Assembly: GCF_023283765.1 (NCBI RefSeq)
Contig: NZ_JAKILG010000036.1
Coordinates: 1-51,602, forward strand
DNA: 51,602 nt
Reading direction: 5' to 3'
Origin: Shewanella profunda
GTDB lineage: Bacteria > Pseudomonadota > Gammaproteobacteria > Enterobacterales > Shewanellaceae
Below are positions 27,218-35,221 of the stretch, piece by piece; position 1 is the first letter of the stretch; every line of letters starts with the position of its first letter. Both the position numbers and the translations under genes were made by a program. The notes under the pieces were generated by a model. The model saw only the letters and a program-made list of their open reading frames with translations, ran no database searches and was not told the DNA's origin.

Positions 27218-28153
27218 ATGAGCTTATCTATGATTAATTTACAGCGAGTTGGTATATTATTTCGACTTCTTTTTTTGGGGATATTTGTATATGCCCCTAT
27301 CTCTTATGCTATTGACTCCTTTATTATCAACCATCCAGAATCTGAAAATGACCATAGATACCAATATACCTATGACCTCTTAGCACTAATTATTGAAGCA
27401 ACTCAATCTGATTTTGGAGAGGCATCGCTGCAAGTTTCCAATGTGATAATGAGTCGAAATCGGATATTTAGATCATTACAGGATGGTCAAGTTGTCAACG
27501 TTATGGCAGAAGCATCCAGTTTACAGTGGGATGAGCAACTTACTCCAATAAAAATACCTATTCGTAAAGGCATTCAGGGTTTTAGAATTTTTATTATCAA
27601 GAAGGAAAATTTGTCTATTTTAGCCAATATAAACACACTCGCACAGTTAACTTCTTTGGATACAGGTTCAGGCAGTCAATGGTCTACTAAAATTGCAATG
27701 CAACAAGCAGGATTTAATGTGATTGAAAGTACTCAATATGACAATTTATTCAACATGTTGTCTATGGGGCGATTTGTGACGTTTGGTCGTGGCGTTAATG
27801 AGGTTTTTCAAGAGGTTGAGCTGTTCAAACAACGCTATCCAGATTTGGTTGTGGATGAAAATATATTACTGCATATTCCGCTTGCCACATATTATTATGT
27901 GTCCCCTAATGAGCCACGTTTGGCGCAGAGAATACAAGTAGGTCTTAAAAGGATTATTGCTAATGGTCAGTTTGATAAATTATTTTATCAGCGCCATTGT
28001 GAATTTTTGTTAAAAAGTAAGTTTAATGAAAGACGAATTTTTAAAATAGATAATCCGTTAATCTCAGAATCAGAAATCACTTCAATTGTGGGTAAGGATT
28101 TTTTAGTTAATCCAAAAGATGATTTTTCCGCATTGTGTGAAAAATATCATTGA
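27218..28153 (+). CDS. Orphan periplasmic substrate-binding-like protein
   Basis: This protein (about 311 residues from 27218) has a signal peptide (a hydrophobic run ending near SYA) and then a type 2 periplasmic-binding fold. ESENDHRYQYTYDLLALIIEAT is the first strand-helix, and SLQDGQVVNVMAEASS, LAQLTSLDTGSGSQWSTKIAMQQAGF and YYYVSPNEPRLAQRIQVGLKRI resemble the SBP_bac_3 group. No transporter genes are near, so it may be a sensor or a stand-alone receptor, as Shewanella has many. It is AT-richer than its neighbours and divergent from the ClbS-like gene. Weak start evidence; 27230 is an alternative. Confidence 0.7.
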   Translation: MSLSMINLQRVGILFRLLFLGIFVYAPISYAIDSFIINHPESENDHRYQYTYDLLALIIEATQSDFGEASLQVSNVIMSRNRIFRSLQDGQVVNVMAEASSLQWDEQLTPIKIPIRKGIQGFRIFIIKKENLSILANINTLAQLTSLDTGSGSQWSTKIAMQQAGFNVIESTQYDNLFNMLSMGRFVTFGRGVNEVFQEVELFKQRYPDLVVDENILLHIPLATYYYVSPNEPRLAQRIQVGLKRIIANGQFDKLFYQRHCEFLLKSKFNERRIFKIDNPLISESEITSIVGKDFLVNPKDDFSALCEKYH

Positions 28154-28185
28154 GTCACTGATGGTCATGGCTTGTTATAGGGAAT

Positions 28186-28746
28186 TTACTTCAAGCTAAT
28201 TCCGTTAAGCTTTAAATTAAATTCAAACTCAACGATTTCCTGAGGCACATCTCTATAGCCACCAGTTTTAAATCTATGAATATCATTTTTTGAAGATACG
28301 TAGTAGTAGCTTTTACCTAACCATGAGGTAACCACCGTCCCCTCGTTAGTTTGCTTGGTTTCACTTCCGTCTTTATTCCAAACAATACTAATATCATTCA
28401 TGGTTATTTTTGAATTTGTGTCTTTTAATTGCCTACAATTAGGGAGTTCAATTTCATAACCGTCAGTTACAACAGGAATATGACTTCGTTTGTGACTGCT
28501 TTTTTTTCCTACTTCTCTAATTTTCCAGCTATTTCCTCGCTCAGCACAAATGGCGTCATAATACTTTTCACATTTAATACTGTGTGATTTGGTCACTCCA
28601 CTAGGAAAGGCAACTTCAAAGAGTGATTCGCCTTTTATGGGAATAGGCTCTCTTTCAAACTGAGAGTCTACACACTCAATAATTCCGCATGAACTGATGA
28701 ACATTGAAACGAAAAATAGAACTAAAAATCTCAAGAGTTTCTCCAT
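28186..28746 (-). CDS. Putative lipoprotein, unknown function
   Basis: This 186-residue protein starts with a lipoprotein signal peptide; the lipobox FISSC gives a lipidated Cys at about residue 20. The mature part holds Cys pairs (CGIIEC, CEKYYDAIC) that could form disulphides, and strand-rich C-terminal sequence (YYYVSSKNDIHRF, IVEFEFNLKLNG). I recognise no family. It is AT-rich and convergent with the binding-protein-like gene across only 32 bases. The region looks accessory. Confidence 0.65.
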   Translation of the reverse strand: MEKLLRFLVLFFVSMFISSCGIIECVDSQFEREPIPIKGESLFEVAFPSGVTKSHSIKCEKYYDAICAERGNSWKIREVGKKSSHKRSHIPVVTDGYEIELPNCRQLKDTNSKITMNDISIVWNKDGSETKQTNEGTVVTSWLGKSYYYVSSKNDIHRFKTGGYRDVPQEIVEFEFNLKLNGISLK

Positions 28747-28879
28747 ACTGAGTGATGGTATCTACACAACAACATAATGCACTTTCGGTTTGCCGACAAC
28801 TTGCTTTGGCTAAAATTGCTTGAATGAGAGTTATCAAAAGTAGCAGGGCTGTAGCTGAGGCAAAACGAAAAGAGTGGGG

Positions 28880-29130
28880 ACATCCATAGCTTTTATTGCG
28901 ACTTTTTCACACCATAATTCCTATGGGTTGCTGTTAAAATTACTACGAGTGATCGCGCTATTTGTTCTTCTAAATGCAGCCAGATTACGCAGAAATTAGC
29001 CAAGGCGAATTCAGATGCGGACGTGACCTTCGATGACATGGATGTCATCGCAGAGCCGCCATGGACGGCTTCACGGCGTGTCACGGAAGCAATTGAATTC
29101 GTCGTACCAGCGGTGATGCATAAGTGCTTA
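28880..29130. repeat. Structured repeat remnant with two CATGGA-loop hairpins
   Basis: The gap 28747-29289 has no convincing gene. Near its centre GATGACA and TGTCATC flank TGGA (29032-29049), and right after it AGCCG and CGGCT flank CCATGGA (29054-29070). The first resembles the TCGGTCA hairpin at 1629. Upstream, GTGGGGACATCC at 28873 onward resembles sequence often seen next to REP-associated (RAYT) transposases, though no transposase is present. A 63-codon minus-strand frame (28893-29084) crosses the hairpins and is probably spurious. Confidence 0.45.
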
Positions 29131-29195
29131 ATCTTAGAAGGGTTGCTAAAGCTTTTCTCTTAGCCTTAACGTTGCACTAATTTTGTATCACTAAG

Positions 29196-29240
29196 CAAAA
29201 CAGCCAGCCCTCAAAGATCTTTGCGGCTGTTTTGTTATTT
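29196..29240. terminator. Terminator-like hairpin downstream of panP
   Basis: CAAAACAGCC pairs exactly with GGCTGTTTTG over a 19-base loop, with TTATTT on the plus-strand side. It lies about 55 bases after the panP stop. The long loop and lack of a T-run on the minus strand make orientation uncertain. Confidence 0.5.
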
Positions 29241-29289
29241 GAAACTTTTATCTGAAAGTCTCTATTGGAAACTCATCATCCACAACTTG

Positions 29290-30939
29290 CTATTGGGCAA
29301 CCATCGCCAATAGCGCGGGTAGAAACTCTTTATCTAATGCGGCGATTTCGCTTTGCTCGACCAGCACTTGATTTAGAATTTCATGGCTGGTGAGGGGGTT
29401 GGCGAGTACTACGCGAAACACCACGGTCGCTTGCCTAAAATAGCGGGCGGGGGAGATGCGGGTGCGGGAGACGAAGGACTTACCCTGCTCACGCTGGTGC
29501 TTTTGAATAAATTGGGTAAGACCATCGAGTAATTCATTAAAGCGAGCCAGCTTTACTGTGTCGCCATGCTGGATGGCAAGCGTCATAGCAGATTGCACTT
29601 TAGCAGGCACATAACGGTAGGTCAGCAGGCAAAGCTCAGGTTCAGTAACTAACTCAAAATCCTTATGGGCTTTGATTTGTTCGGCAAAATAACGGGCTTT
29701 TTCAATGCTGTTATTGATTAATATCTCATAGCCATCGAGGCCAATGATCTGTAAGCAAGCGTGCACTAACATCGCCATGCCGGGGCGGGAGCCTTCTAAG
29801 GTTTGGCTACCTAAATCCTTTGAACCGCGGCGCAAAATATATTCGGCGTGATGGGCAATGGCGTGGGCAAACTCAGGGTCTTTAAATAACACCATGCCAG
29901 CGCCCATAGGCACATACATCTGCTTATGGGCATCAATAGTCACCGAATCGGCAAGTTCGATACCTGCGAGTAAGTGGCGGTACTTATTGGATAATAAACT
30001 CGCGCCGCCCCATGCCGCATCCACATGGAAATGACAACCTAACTCTGTAGCCAGCGCGGCTAACGCTTTAAGCGGGTCGACATTACCGGTTTCTGTGGTG
30101 CCAGCCACGCCAACAATCGCCAATACCTTGATGTTTTTACGGGCAAGTTCAAGCGCAGCTTCGCGCATCTTGGCGATATCGACTTTATTGTGGCTATCCG
30201 TGGGAATACTAATGATATTGTCACGGCCAATGCCGAGTAGATCCACGCCCTTACCGAGGGAGTAATGCCCACGCTCAGAAACTAAAATGGCTAAATCATC
30301 ATAACCATAATGGCGTAGTGCCTTGAGTAGTCCTTCGCGGGTAACACCTTTAAAATCACCATCCGCTTTTAATAGCTGATTACGGGCGATCCACAGCGCT
30401 GTGATATTGGCAACCGTACCGCCTGAACAAAAAGCCCCGAGGGAATGATTAGCGCTGTGCATCCAATTTTGATAAAAATCAGCCTCTTTGGCGTAAATTA
30501 AATGGTGCATCATGCCGAGCACTTGGCGCTCAAGCGGCGTAAAAGCCTTAGAAGTTTCGATTTTGACCAGATTTTGATTAAGCCCCACCATCATTTTTGA
30601 CAGGGGCAACACAAAGTAAGGCAGGGCTGACGTCATATGACCGATAAAGCTCGGCGCTGCTGTATGCACCGAATGCGCGACCAGATTTTGCATAATTTCA
30701 TCGGTGTAATCGGAGACAAAACGCGGCTGGATTGGGATCTCGAAGGATTGAAAATCGGTTTCAATTTCCGATAGCGGTTTTTCGAGCGCGGCAATGCTCT
30801 CACCCAAAAAGCCTGCTAAATCCAGAGAGAGCTTCTGCTCGATAATACTCAGCGTCGATTCTGCATCTTCCGGCACAGTAAATATGCGCATCAGGCTTTC
30901 TTCAGATGCAGTGGCTTGACGAGGGAATTTTTGGGTCAT
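29290..30939 (-). CDS. panP: PLP-dependent aspartate 1-decarboxylase (PanP type)
   Basis: This 549-residue group II PLP decarboxylase has HVDAAWGG at 305-312, with Asp307 for the pyridine nitrogen, and Lys339 in DAHKQMYVP as the Schiff-base lysine. The family, common in Vibrio and Shewanella and often labelled glutamate decarboxylase, replaces pyruvoyl PanD and makes beta-alanine from aspartate for pantothenate and CoA. The length (about 547) fits PanP and is longer than E. coli GadB (466), and there is no gadC antiporter nearby. Substrate assignment comes from family knowledge, not from a residue I can point to. Confidence 0.85.
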   Translation of the reverse strand: MTQKFPRQATASEESLMRIFTVPEDAESTLSIIEQKLSLDLAGFLGESIAALEKPLSEIETDFQSFEIPIQPRFVSDYTDEIMQNLVAHSVHTAAPSFIGHMTSALPYFVLPLSKMMVGLNQNLVKIETSKAFTPLERQVLGMMHHLIYAKEADFYQNWMHSANHSLGAFCSGGTVANITALWIARNQLLKADGDFKGVTREGLLKALRHYGYDDLAILVSERGHYSLGKGVDLLGIGRDNIISIPTDSHNKVDIAKMREAALELARKNIKVLAIVGVAGTTETGNVDPLKALAALATELGCHFHVDAAWGGASLLSNKYRHLLAGIELADSVTIDAHKQMYVPMGAGMVLFKDPEFAHAIAHHAEYILRRGSKDLGSQTLEGSRPGMAMLVHACLQIIGLDGYEILINNSIEKARYFAEQIKAHKDFELVTEPELCLLTYRYVPAKVQSAMTLAIQHGDTVKLARFNELLDGLTQFIQKHQREQGKSFVSRTRISPARYFRQATVVFRVVLANPLTSHEILNQVLVEQSEIAALDKEFLPALLAMVAQ

Positions 30940-31112
30940 GGGGCGTGCCGTCTATTAATTTTTATAGTGAAACCGCAAATTTGTCCAAAGAGTATAACGA
31001 AACATAGGACTCTCGAAATTCAAGCTAGCGGATTACCAAAAAGGGAGCTCACTTTACTGCAAGGTCTTTTAGGCATCAAGTATTAAAATATTGTACAGGC
31101 AATGCCTTGGGG

Positions 31113-31145
31113 TAAAAAATAACAAGGCGCCGTTGTAGCGCCTTG
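31113..31145 (-). terminator. Rho-independent terminator of the glycerate operon
   Basis: Read leftward, CAAGGCGC pairs with GCGCCTTG around a seven-base loop and runs into TTATTTTTTACC. It lies about 35 bases after the glycerate kinase stop. Confidence 0.85.
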
Positions 31146-31180
31146 GTGCTGTGATAAATTAACCGCTCTTGTAATCTGGG

Positions 31181-32365
31181 CTAAACCGTCGGAATTCGCT
31201 GACCTAACACCAGTACTGAGGCGATATTACGTGCTGTATTGCAAAGGTTTAGCTTGGCATTTGCCAGCACATCGTCGAGTGGGCTTAAGGACGGGATAAT
31301 AGGGAAAATAGCCTGCATACCGTGATCGAGTATGGCATTGGCATTTTCCCCTAGGCAGCCAGCGATACCAATAGTAGGGATCCCCTGAAGCTTGGCCTGT
31401 TTTAAAACCCCCATTGGGGTTTTGCCAAAAACGGTTTGTCCATCGATGCGGCCTTCACCAGTGATCACTAAATCGGCACCGCGGATTTTGTCAGCAAGAC
31501 CTACGGTTTTCATTACGATTTCGACACCGGGTTTAAGTTCGGCATCTAAAAAAGCCATCACACCAAATCCCATGCCGCCCGCTGCACCTGCGCCAGCTTG
31601 TTCACGGTGATCCTCTGTGGCTGTGGTTGCAAACACATTGGCATAGTGGGCAAGGGCTGCATCTAACTGTTTAACCATCTCAGGTGTCGCGCCTTTTTGT
31701 GGGCCAAAAATCGCCGAAGCACCACGTTCGCCGCACAGGGGATTATCCACATCGCAGGCCACTTCAAAGGTACATCCACTCAGTAATGGATGGGCGTTGG
31801 TCATATCAATGCTGGCAAGATTGGCCAGCGCTGCGCCGCCAGAAGGGAGGCTTTTACCTTGGCTATCCAGCAATAGAATATCCAGCGCCTGAGCCATACC
31901 CGCGCCGCCATCGTTAGTGGCACTGCCGCCTAGCCCTAAGATGATATGCTTTATCCCCCGATTAAGCGCATCACAAATCAGCTCGCCCGTGCCATAACTT
32001 GTGGTGATGAGAGGGTTACGAAGCTCCCTTGGCACATGGTGTAGCCCAGAGGCAGAGGCCATTTCAATCACCGCAATCGCGCCTTGATGGGGCTTATTAT
32101 GCGGGTGACTATTTGAACCATTACCGAGAATGCCATAGTAAGCCTGAACTTTATGTCCAAGTGGCCCCATGACCTCAAGGTTAACAATACTGCCGCCAGT
32201 GGCATCGACCATAGATTGCACAGTGCCTTCGCCGCCATCGGCAACGGGGATTTTGACTATGTCACATTCGGGGATCACCTGTTTAATGCCTTGCTCTATA
32301 GCGTTGGCGACATCGAGTGCACTTAAGCTTTCTTTAAATGAATCGGGGGCGATAACTATCTTCAT
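31181..32365 (-). CDS. garK: Glycerate kinase (GarK/GlxK family)
   Basis: This enzyme phosphorylates D-glycerate, feeding glycolysis. The 394-residue protein has the family N-terminus MKIVIAPDSFKESLSALDVANAIEQG, the GGSATNDGGAGMAQALD loop near 155, and GEGRIDGQTVFGKTPMGV near 300. Its layout matches the bacterial type found with glycerate/glucarate use. It lies 59 bases downstream of a GntP-type permease on the same strand; a strong hairpin sits between them. Confidence 0.93.
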   Translation of the reverse strand: MKIVIAPDSFKESLSALDVANAIEQGIKQVIPECDIVKIPVADGGEGTVQSMVDATGGSIVNLEVMGPLGHKVQAYYGILGNGSNSHPHNKPHQGAIAVIEMASASGLHHVPRELRNPLITTSYGTGELICDALNRGIKHIILGLGGSATNDGGAGMAQALDILLLDSQGKSLPSGGAALANLASIDMTNAHPLLSGCTFEVACDVDNPLCGERGASAIFGPQKGATPEMVKQLDAALAHYANVFATTATEDHREQAGAGAAGGMGFGVMAFLDAELKPGVEIVMKTVGLADKIRGADLVITGEGRIDGQTVFGKTPMGVLKQAKLQGIPTIGIAGCLGENANAILDHGMQAIFPIIPSLSPLDDVLANAKLNLCNTARNIASVLVLGQRIPTV

Positions 32366-32383
32366 TAAAAATCCTACAGCTTT

Positions 32384-32405
32384 TTGGGCGCAGTGATGCG
32401 CCCAA
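32384..32405 (-). other. Perfect hairpin between the permease and glycerate kinase genes
   Basis: TTGGGCGCA and TGCGCCCAA flank GTGA. On the transcript it lies 19 bases after the GntP stop and is followed by A residues rather than T, so it is not a simple terminator. It may protect or process the mRNA and set the ratio of the two products. Confidence 0.65.
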
Positions 32406-32424
32406 GGATGAGATTAGCGCTACA

Positions 32425-33783
32425 TTAGAGCAACACTAGGCTTAAAATATAAACGGTAATCATGGCGGTTACGCCCTGGATAAGGGTTGCCATGGTTTGT
32501 GCTTTATAGGCTTGTTTTACGCTCATACGGCTAAATTGGGTCACGACCCAGAAGAAGCTGTCATTGGCATGGGAGACTGTCATTGCACCTGCACCAATTG
32601 CCATCACAGTCAGTACTCGGCCCATCTCGCTGCCAAGGCCAATATCGCCAAGCATAGGTGCAACCAATGCTGAGGTCGCAACTAAGGCAACTGTGGATGA
32701 ACCCTGAGCCGATTTCAGTGCCGCTGCGACGATAAACGGCATAAAGATACCGACTCCAAGAGCTGACAGTGACGTACCTAAAAAGTCACCGATAGGGGTT
32801 GCTTTTAATACCGCACCGAAGGCACCGCCCGCACCCGTGATTAAAATAATTGGCGCGGCTGTGATCAGCCCTTGGCTAATACGTTCGCTAAATTCACCAA
32901 TTTTACTTTCGCTCTTTAGTAGCGACAGGGATAAGAACAGACCAATAAGCAGCGCATTTACTGGCTGACCGAGGAACACCAGAATATCAAACAGGGTTTC
33001 TTTGCCTAATGGTGCTGAAGGGAAGTTCGCAATAGAGCCTAAACAAATTAATAGGATGGGCACAAAAATAGGCGCAAAGGCTTTTAGTGGGCTAGGTAGC
33101 ACGCCATAGCTTTGTTTCAGCGATTCATAATCATCCAACTGTGTCTTAAGCTCCTGCGCACCTTCACCATCGGGCTCAACACCGGCAAAACGGTTTGCCC
33201 ACAACATCCCCGCGAGTGATGCTACAGCTGCCACAAATAACCCGACGCCAATGACTAAGCCTAAATTTGACTCTAAGCCTAAGTTACCTGCTGCGGCGAT
33301 AGGGCCTGGTGTTGGTGGGACAAAGGTATGAGTTGCGTATAAACCCGTGGCTAAGGCGACACTCATCGACACGCTTGAAACCTTCATGCGGTTAGCCATC
33401 GATTGTTTTAGCGAGTTTAAGATCACAAAACCCGAGTCACAAAATACGGGAATCGAAACGAGATAACCGATAATCGACATGGTTAATGTCGGAAAGCGTT
33501 TACCTAACACGTTAATCACCACATCGGCCATGGTGATAGCCGCGCCGCTTTTTTCGAGAATGATGCCAATAATTGTTCCTAAGACAATCACTAAGCCGAT
33601 ATAGCCTAGAATATTGCCAAAACCAGTCGTGATCGTTTTGGCGATTTCTCCGCTGGGTAATCCATAGGCGAAGGCCGCGATAAAGGCCGCTAGGATTAAG
33701 GTTAAAAAGGGGTGTAATTTAAATTTTGAGGTCGCGATAACAATAAATGCGATCACGCCGATAAGAATAAGCACTAAGTTCAT
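32425..33783 (-). CDS. GntP family permease, probably glycerate transporter
   Basis: This 452-residue member of the gluconate/H+ symporter family has about 12-14 membrane segments. Family features include FILVATSKFKLHPFLTLI at the N-terminus, a HTFVPPTPGPIAAAGNLG loop near 148-165, and SHANDSFFWVVTQFSRM near the C-terminus. The glycerate kinase gene directly downstream and the CdaR-type regulator nearby make glycerate a more likely substrate than gluconate. It begins the permease-kinase operon; a perfect palindrome lies 170-191 bases upstream. Confidence 0.9.
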   Translation of the reverse strand: MNLVLILIGVIAFIVIATSKFKLHPFLTLILAAFIAAFAYGLPSGEIAKTITTGFGNILGYIGLVIVLGTIIGIILEKSGAAITMADVVINVLGKRFPTLTMSIIGYLVSIPVFCDSGFVILNSLKQSMANRMKVSSVSMSVALATGLYATHTFVPPTPGPIAAAGNLGLESNLGLVIGVGLFVAAVASLAGMLWANRFAGVEPDGEGAQELKTQLDDYESLKQSYGVLPSPLKAFAPIFVPILLICLGSIANFPSAPLGKETLFDILVFLGQPVNALLIGLFLSLSLLKSESKIGEFSERISQGLITAAPIILITGAGGAFGAVLKATPIGDFLGTSLSALGVGIFMPFIVAAALKSAQGSSTVALVATSALVAPMLGDIGLGSEMGRVLTVMAIGAGAMTVSHANDSFFWVVTQFSRMSVKQAYKAQTMATLIQGVTAMITVYILSLVLL

Positions 33784-33952
33784 AGTTTGTCCCGTTCAGT
33801 TCTTGGCTGAGGTTTTGACTGATATTGTAGGGCGCAGCTCTGATTTGGGTCTGAGTCCAAATAAGGGGTGCTTTAAGGTCATCCTATTATTGTGCAGACA
33901 TATTTGAATAGCTTTGGTTAAACCCACGGAATTACCGAGTTATCCTGCACTA

Positions 33953-33974
33953 TTTTTGTGCTTATGCACAAAAA
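33953..33974. promoter_or_regulatory. Candidate CdaR operator, perfect palindrome
   Basis: TTTTTGTGC and GCACAAAAA flank TTAT; all nine base pairs match. A looser TTGTGC half-site lies near 33893. The palindrome lies upstream of the leftward GntP-garK operon and just downstream of the leftward catalase-like gene. The nearby cdaR gene makes it a candidate operator; this is inference and not a recognised published site. Confidence 0.55.
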
Positions 33975-34025
33975 CAGCGAGGTGAATACGAATGTAATTG
34001 CTGAAATGTTGTCGCTTGTGAGCTT

Positions 34026-34063
34026 ATCCCCATTGACAGTCAATGCTGGCTATCAATGGGGAT
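34026..34063 (-). terminator. Hairpin downstream of the catalase-like gene
   Basis: ATCCCCATTGA pairs exactly with TCAATGGGGAT over a 16-base loop, 26 bases after the stop codon. There is no T-run on the minus strand, so it may be a factor-dependent terminator or a processing signal. Confidence 0.45.
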
Positions 34064-34088
34064 GGATATGGGGATTTATTGACTGGCG

Positions 34089-35096
34089 TTATTGACGGCG
34101 AATAAATGACTCCACATAAGCCGCAGTGCGGGCATTCAGTATGGGATCGGCCGAGGCGGTAATACCCTTGGGTAATAGCAGAGGGTTAAAAATGCCCCTA
34201 TCGCACTGTTGAACTTGGGGATCGGCATCTCGTTCACCATCAATAATCACTCGACCCACCAGTAAACGTTGGCGAGTTTCAGGCCAGATCACGGTTGGGT
34301 CATTAATTTCATCGCCCGTTTCGGCAAGTTGAATATAAAGGTTCCATTGTGCAGGCTGGGTTTTAATGCGGCTCAGCAATTCAGCCTTTAAAAAATCATC
34401 ACTAAGATTAGCAAGCTCAGTGGCGTTAAGGGCGACAGTGCCTGCTACGGGTTCAAAAATCCACTTACCCGCGACCGTTTCACCTTGTTGAGCACCACCT
34501 TTTTGCGCGCTAAACAGAAAACTGTTTACACCAAAATAACGGCTATTGGCAAAACTTGGGCTGGGTGGCAATTGTTTTAAATAGTCGAAAAAGGCTTTGG
34601 CGCTGGGTTGATTGTCGATAAGCCACTGTTTACCTTCGGCGCCTTGCTTCACCTTGGTTTGAAAGGTAAAGAAATCGTCGAGATTACTGGCAAAAAACAC
34701 TGGGACGTTAGTAGTCACAAAATTGAGGTTTTCCGTTTCACCGTCAATTTTGAGGGAAAGAAAGCGTCCAGGAGTTTTATCGGAAATCTGTGGATTTGTT
34801 CCTCCGAGGGAAAAGCGGGCGGTAACCTTGATCGCATCTTGCTTAAAAAAAGGAATATCTAAGATTTTTTGCAATTGTGGAGCTGGCTTAAAAGTGCCCG
34901 ATGTGCAAAACCCTTTCGAGTGGTTACGCAGTTTTACCGCTTTCCCCGCCTCTCGACTGGCGGCATCGGGCGTGCCATTGACAGCATCGACAAGTTCAGG
35001 AATGGTCTTTTCGGCGGCACTGAGTATCGGTGAAACTAAGGTAAAACCTGCAATAATGCTCGCTTTGACAAGTAACGTGAGTTTGTTCGGGTTCAT
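34089..35096 (-). CDS. Periplasmic catalase-related haem peroxidase (SrpA-like)
   Basis: This 335-residue protein has a signal peptide (KLTLLVKASIIAGFTLVSPILSA) followed by a small catalase-fold domain. The catalytic His and its context RNHSKGFCTSGTF match the distal His block of short catalase-related proteins. A late RTAAYVESF has the R-x3-Tyr pattern of the proximal haem ligand. Short secreted members act as peroxidases more than as catalases. The ATG at 35096 has AAGGAA seven bases before it; a TTG five codons upstream is less likely. It lies between the cdaR gene and the glycerate operon; the link, if any, is unclear. Confidence 0.85.
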   Translation of the reverse strand: MNPNKLTLLVKASIIAGFTLVSPILSAAEKTIPELVDAVNGTPDAASREAGKAVKLRNHSKGFCTSGTFKPAPQLQKILDIPFFKQDAIKVTARFSLGGTNPQISDKTPGRFLSLKIDGETENLNFVTTNVPVFFASNLDDFFTFQTKVKQGAEGKQWLIDNQPSAKAFFDYLKQLPPSPSFANSRYFGVNSFLFSAQKGGAQQGETVAGKWIFEPVAGTVALNATELANLSDDFLKAELLSRIKTQPAQWNLYIQLAETGDEINDPTVIWPETRQRLLVGRVIIDGERDADPQVQQCDRGIFNPLLLPKGITASADPILNARTAAYVESFIRRQ

Positions 35097-35221
35097 GGTA
35101 ATTCCTTTCAATAGACTGAGTCAGAGGACTCTGACCCAATAAGAAAGGGAAGAGGGTATAAATCTTTCAATCGATCATCATTTTTACCGACGAGCTTAGA
35201 AATCATGTCAGCCCGTACTGA

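Noticed and set aside
28893..29084. 63-codon minus-strand reading frame near the second hairpin pair
   Set aside because: It crosses both palindromes and lacks start signals and protein features.
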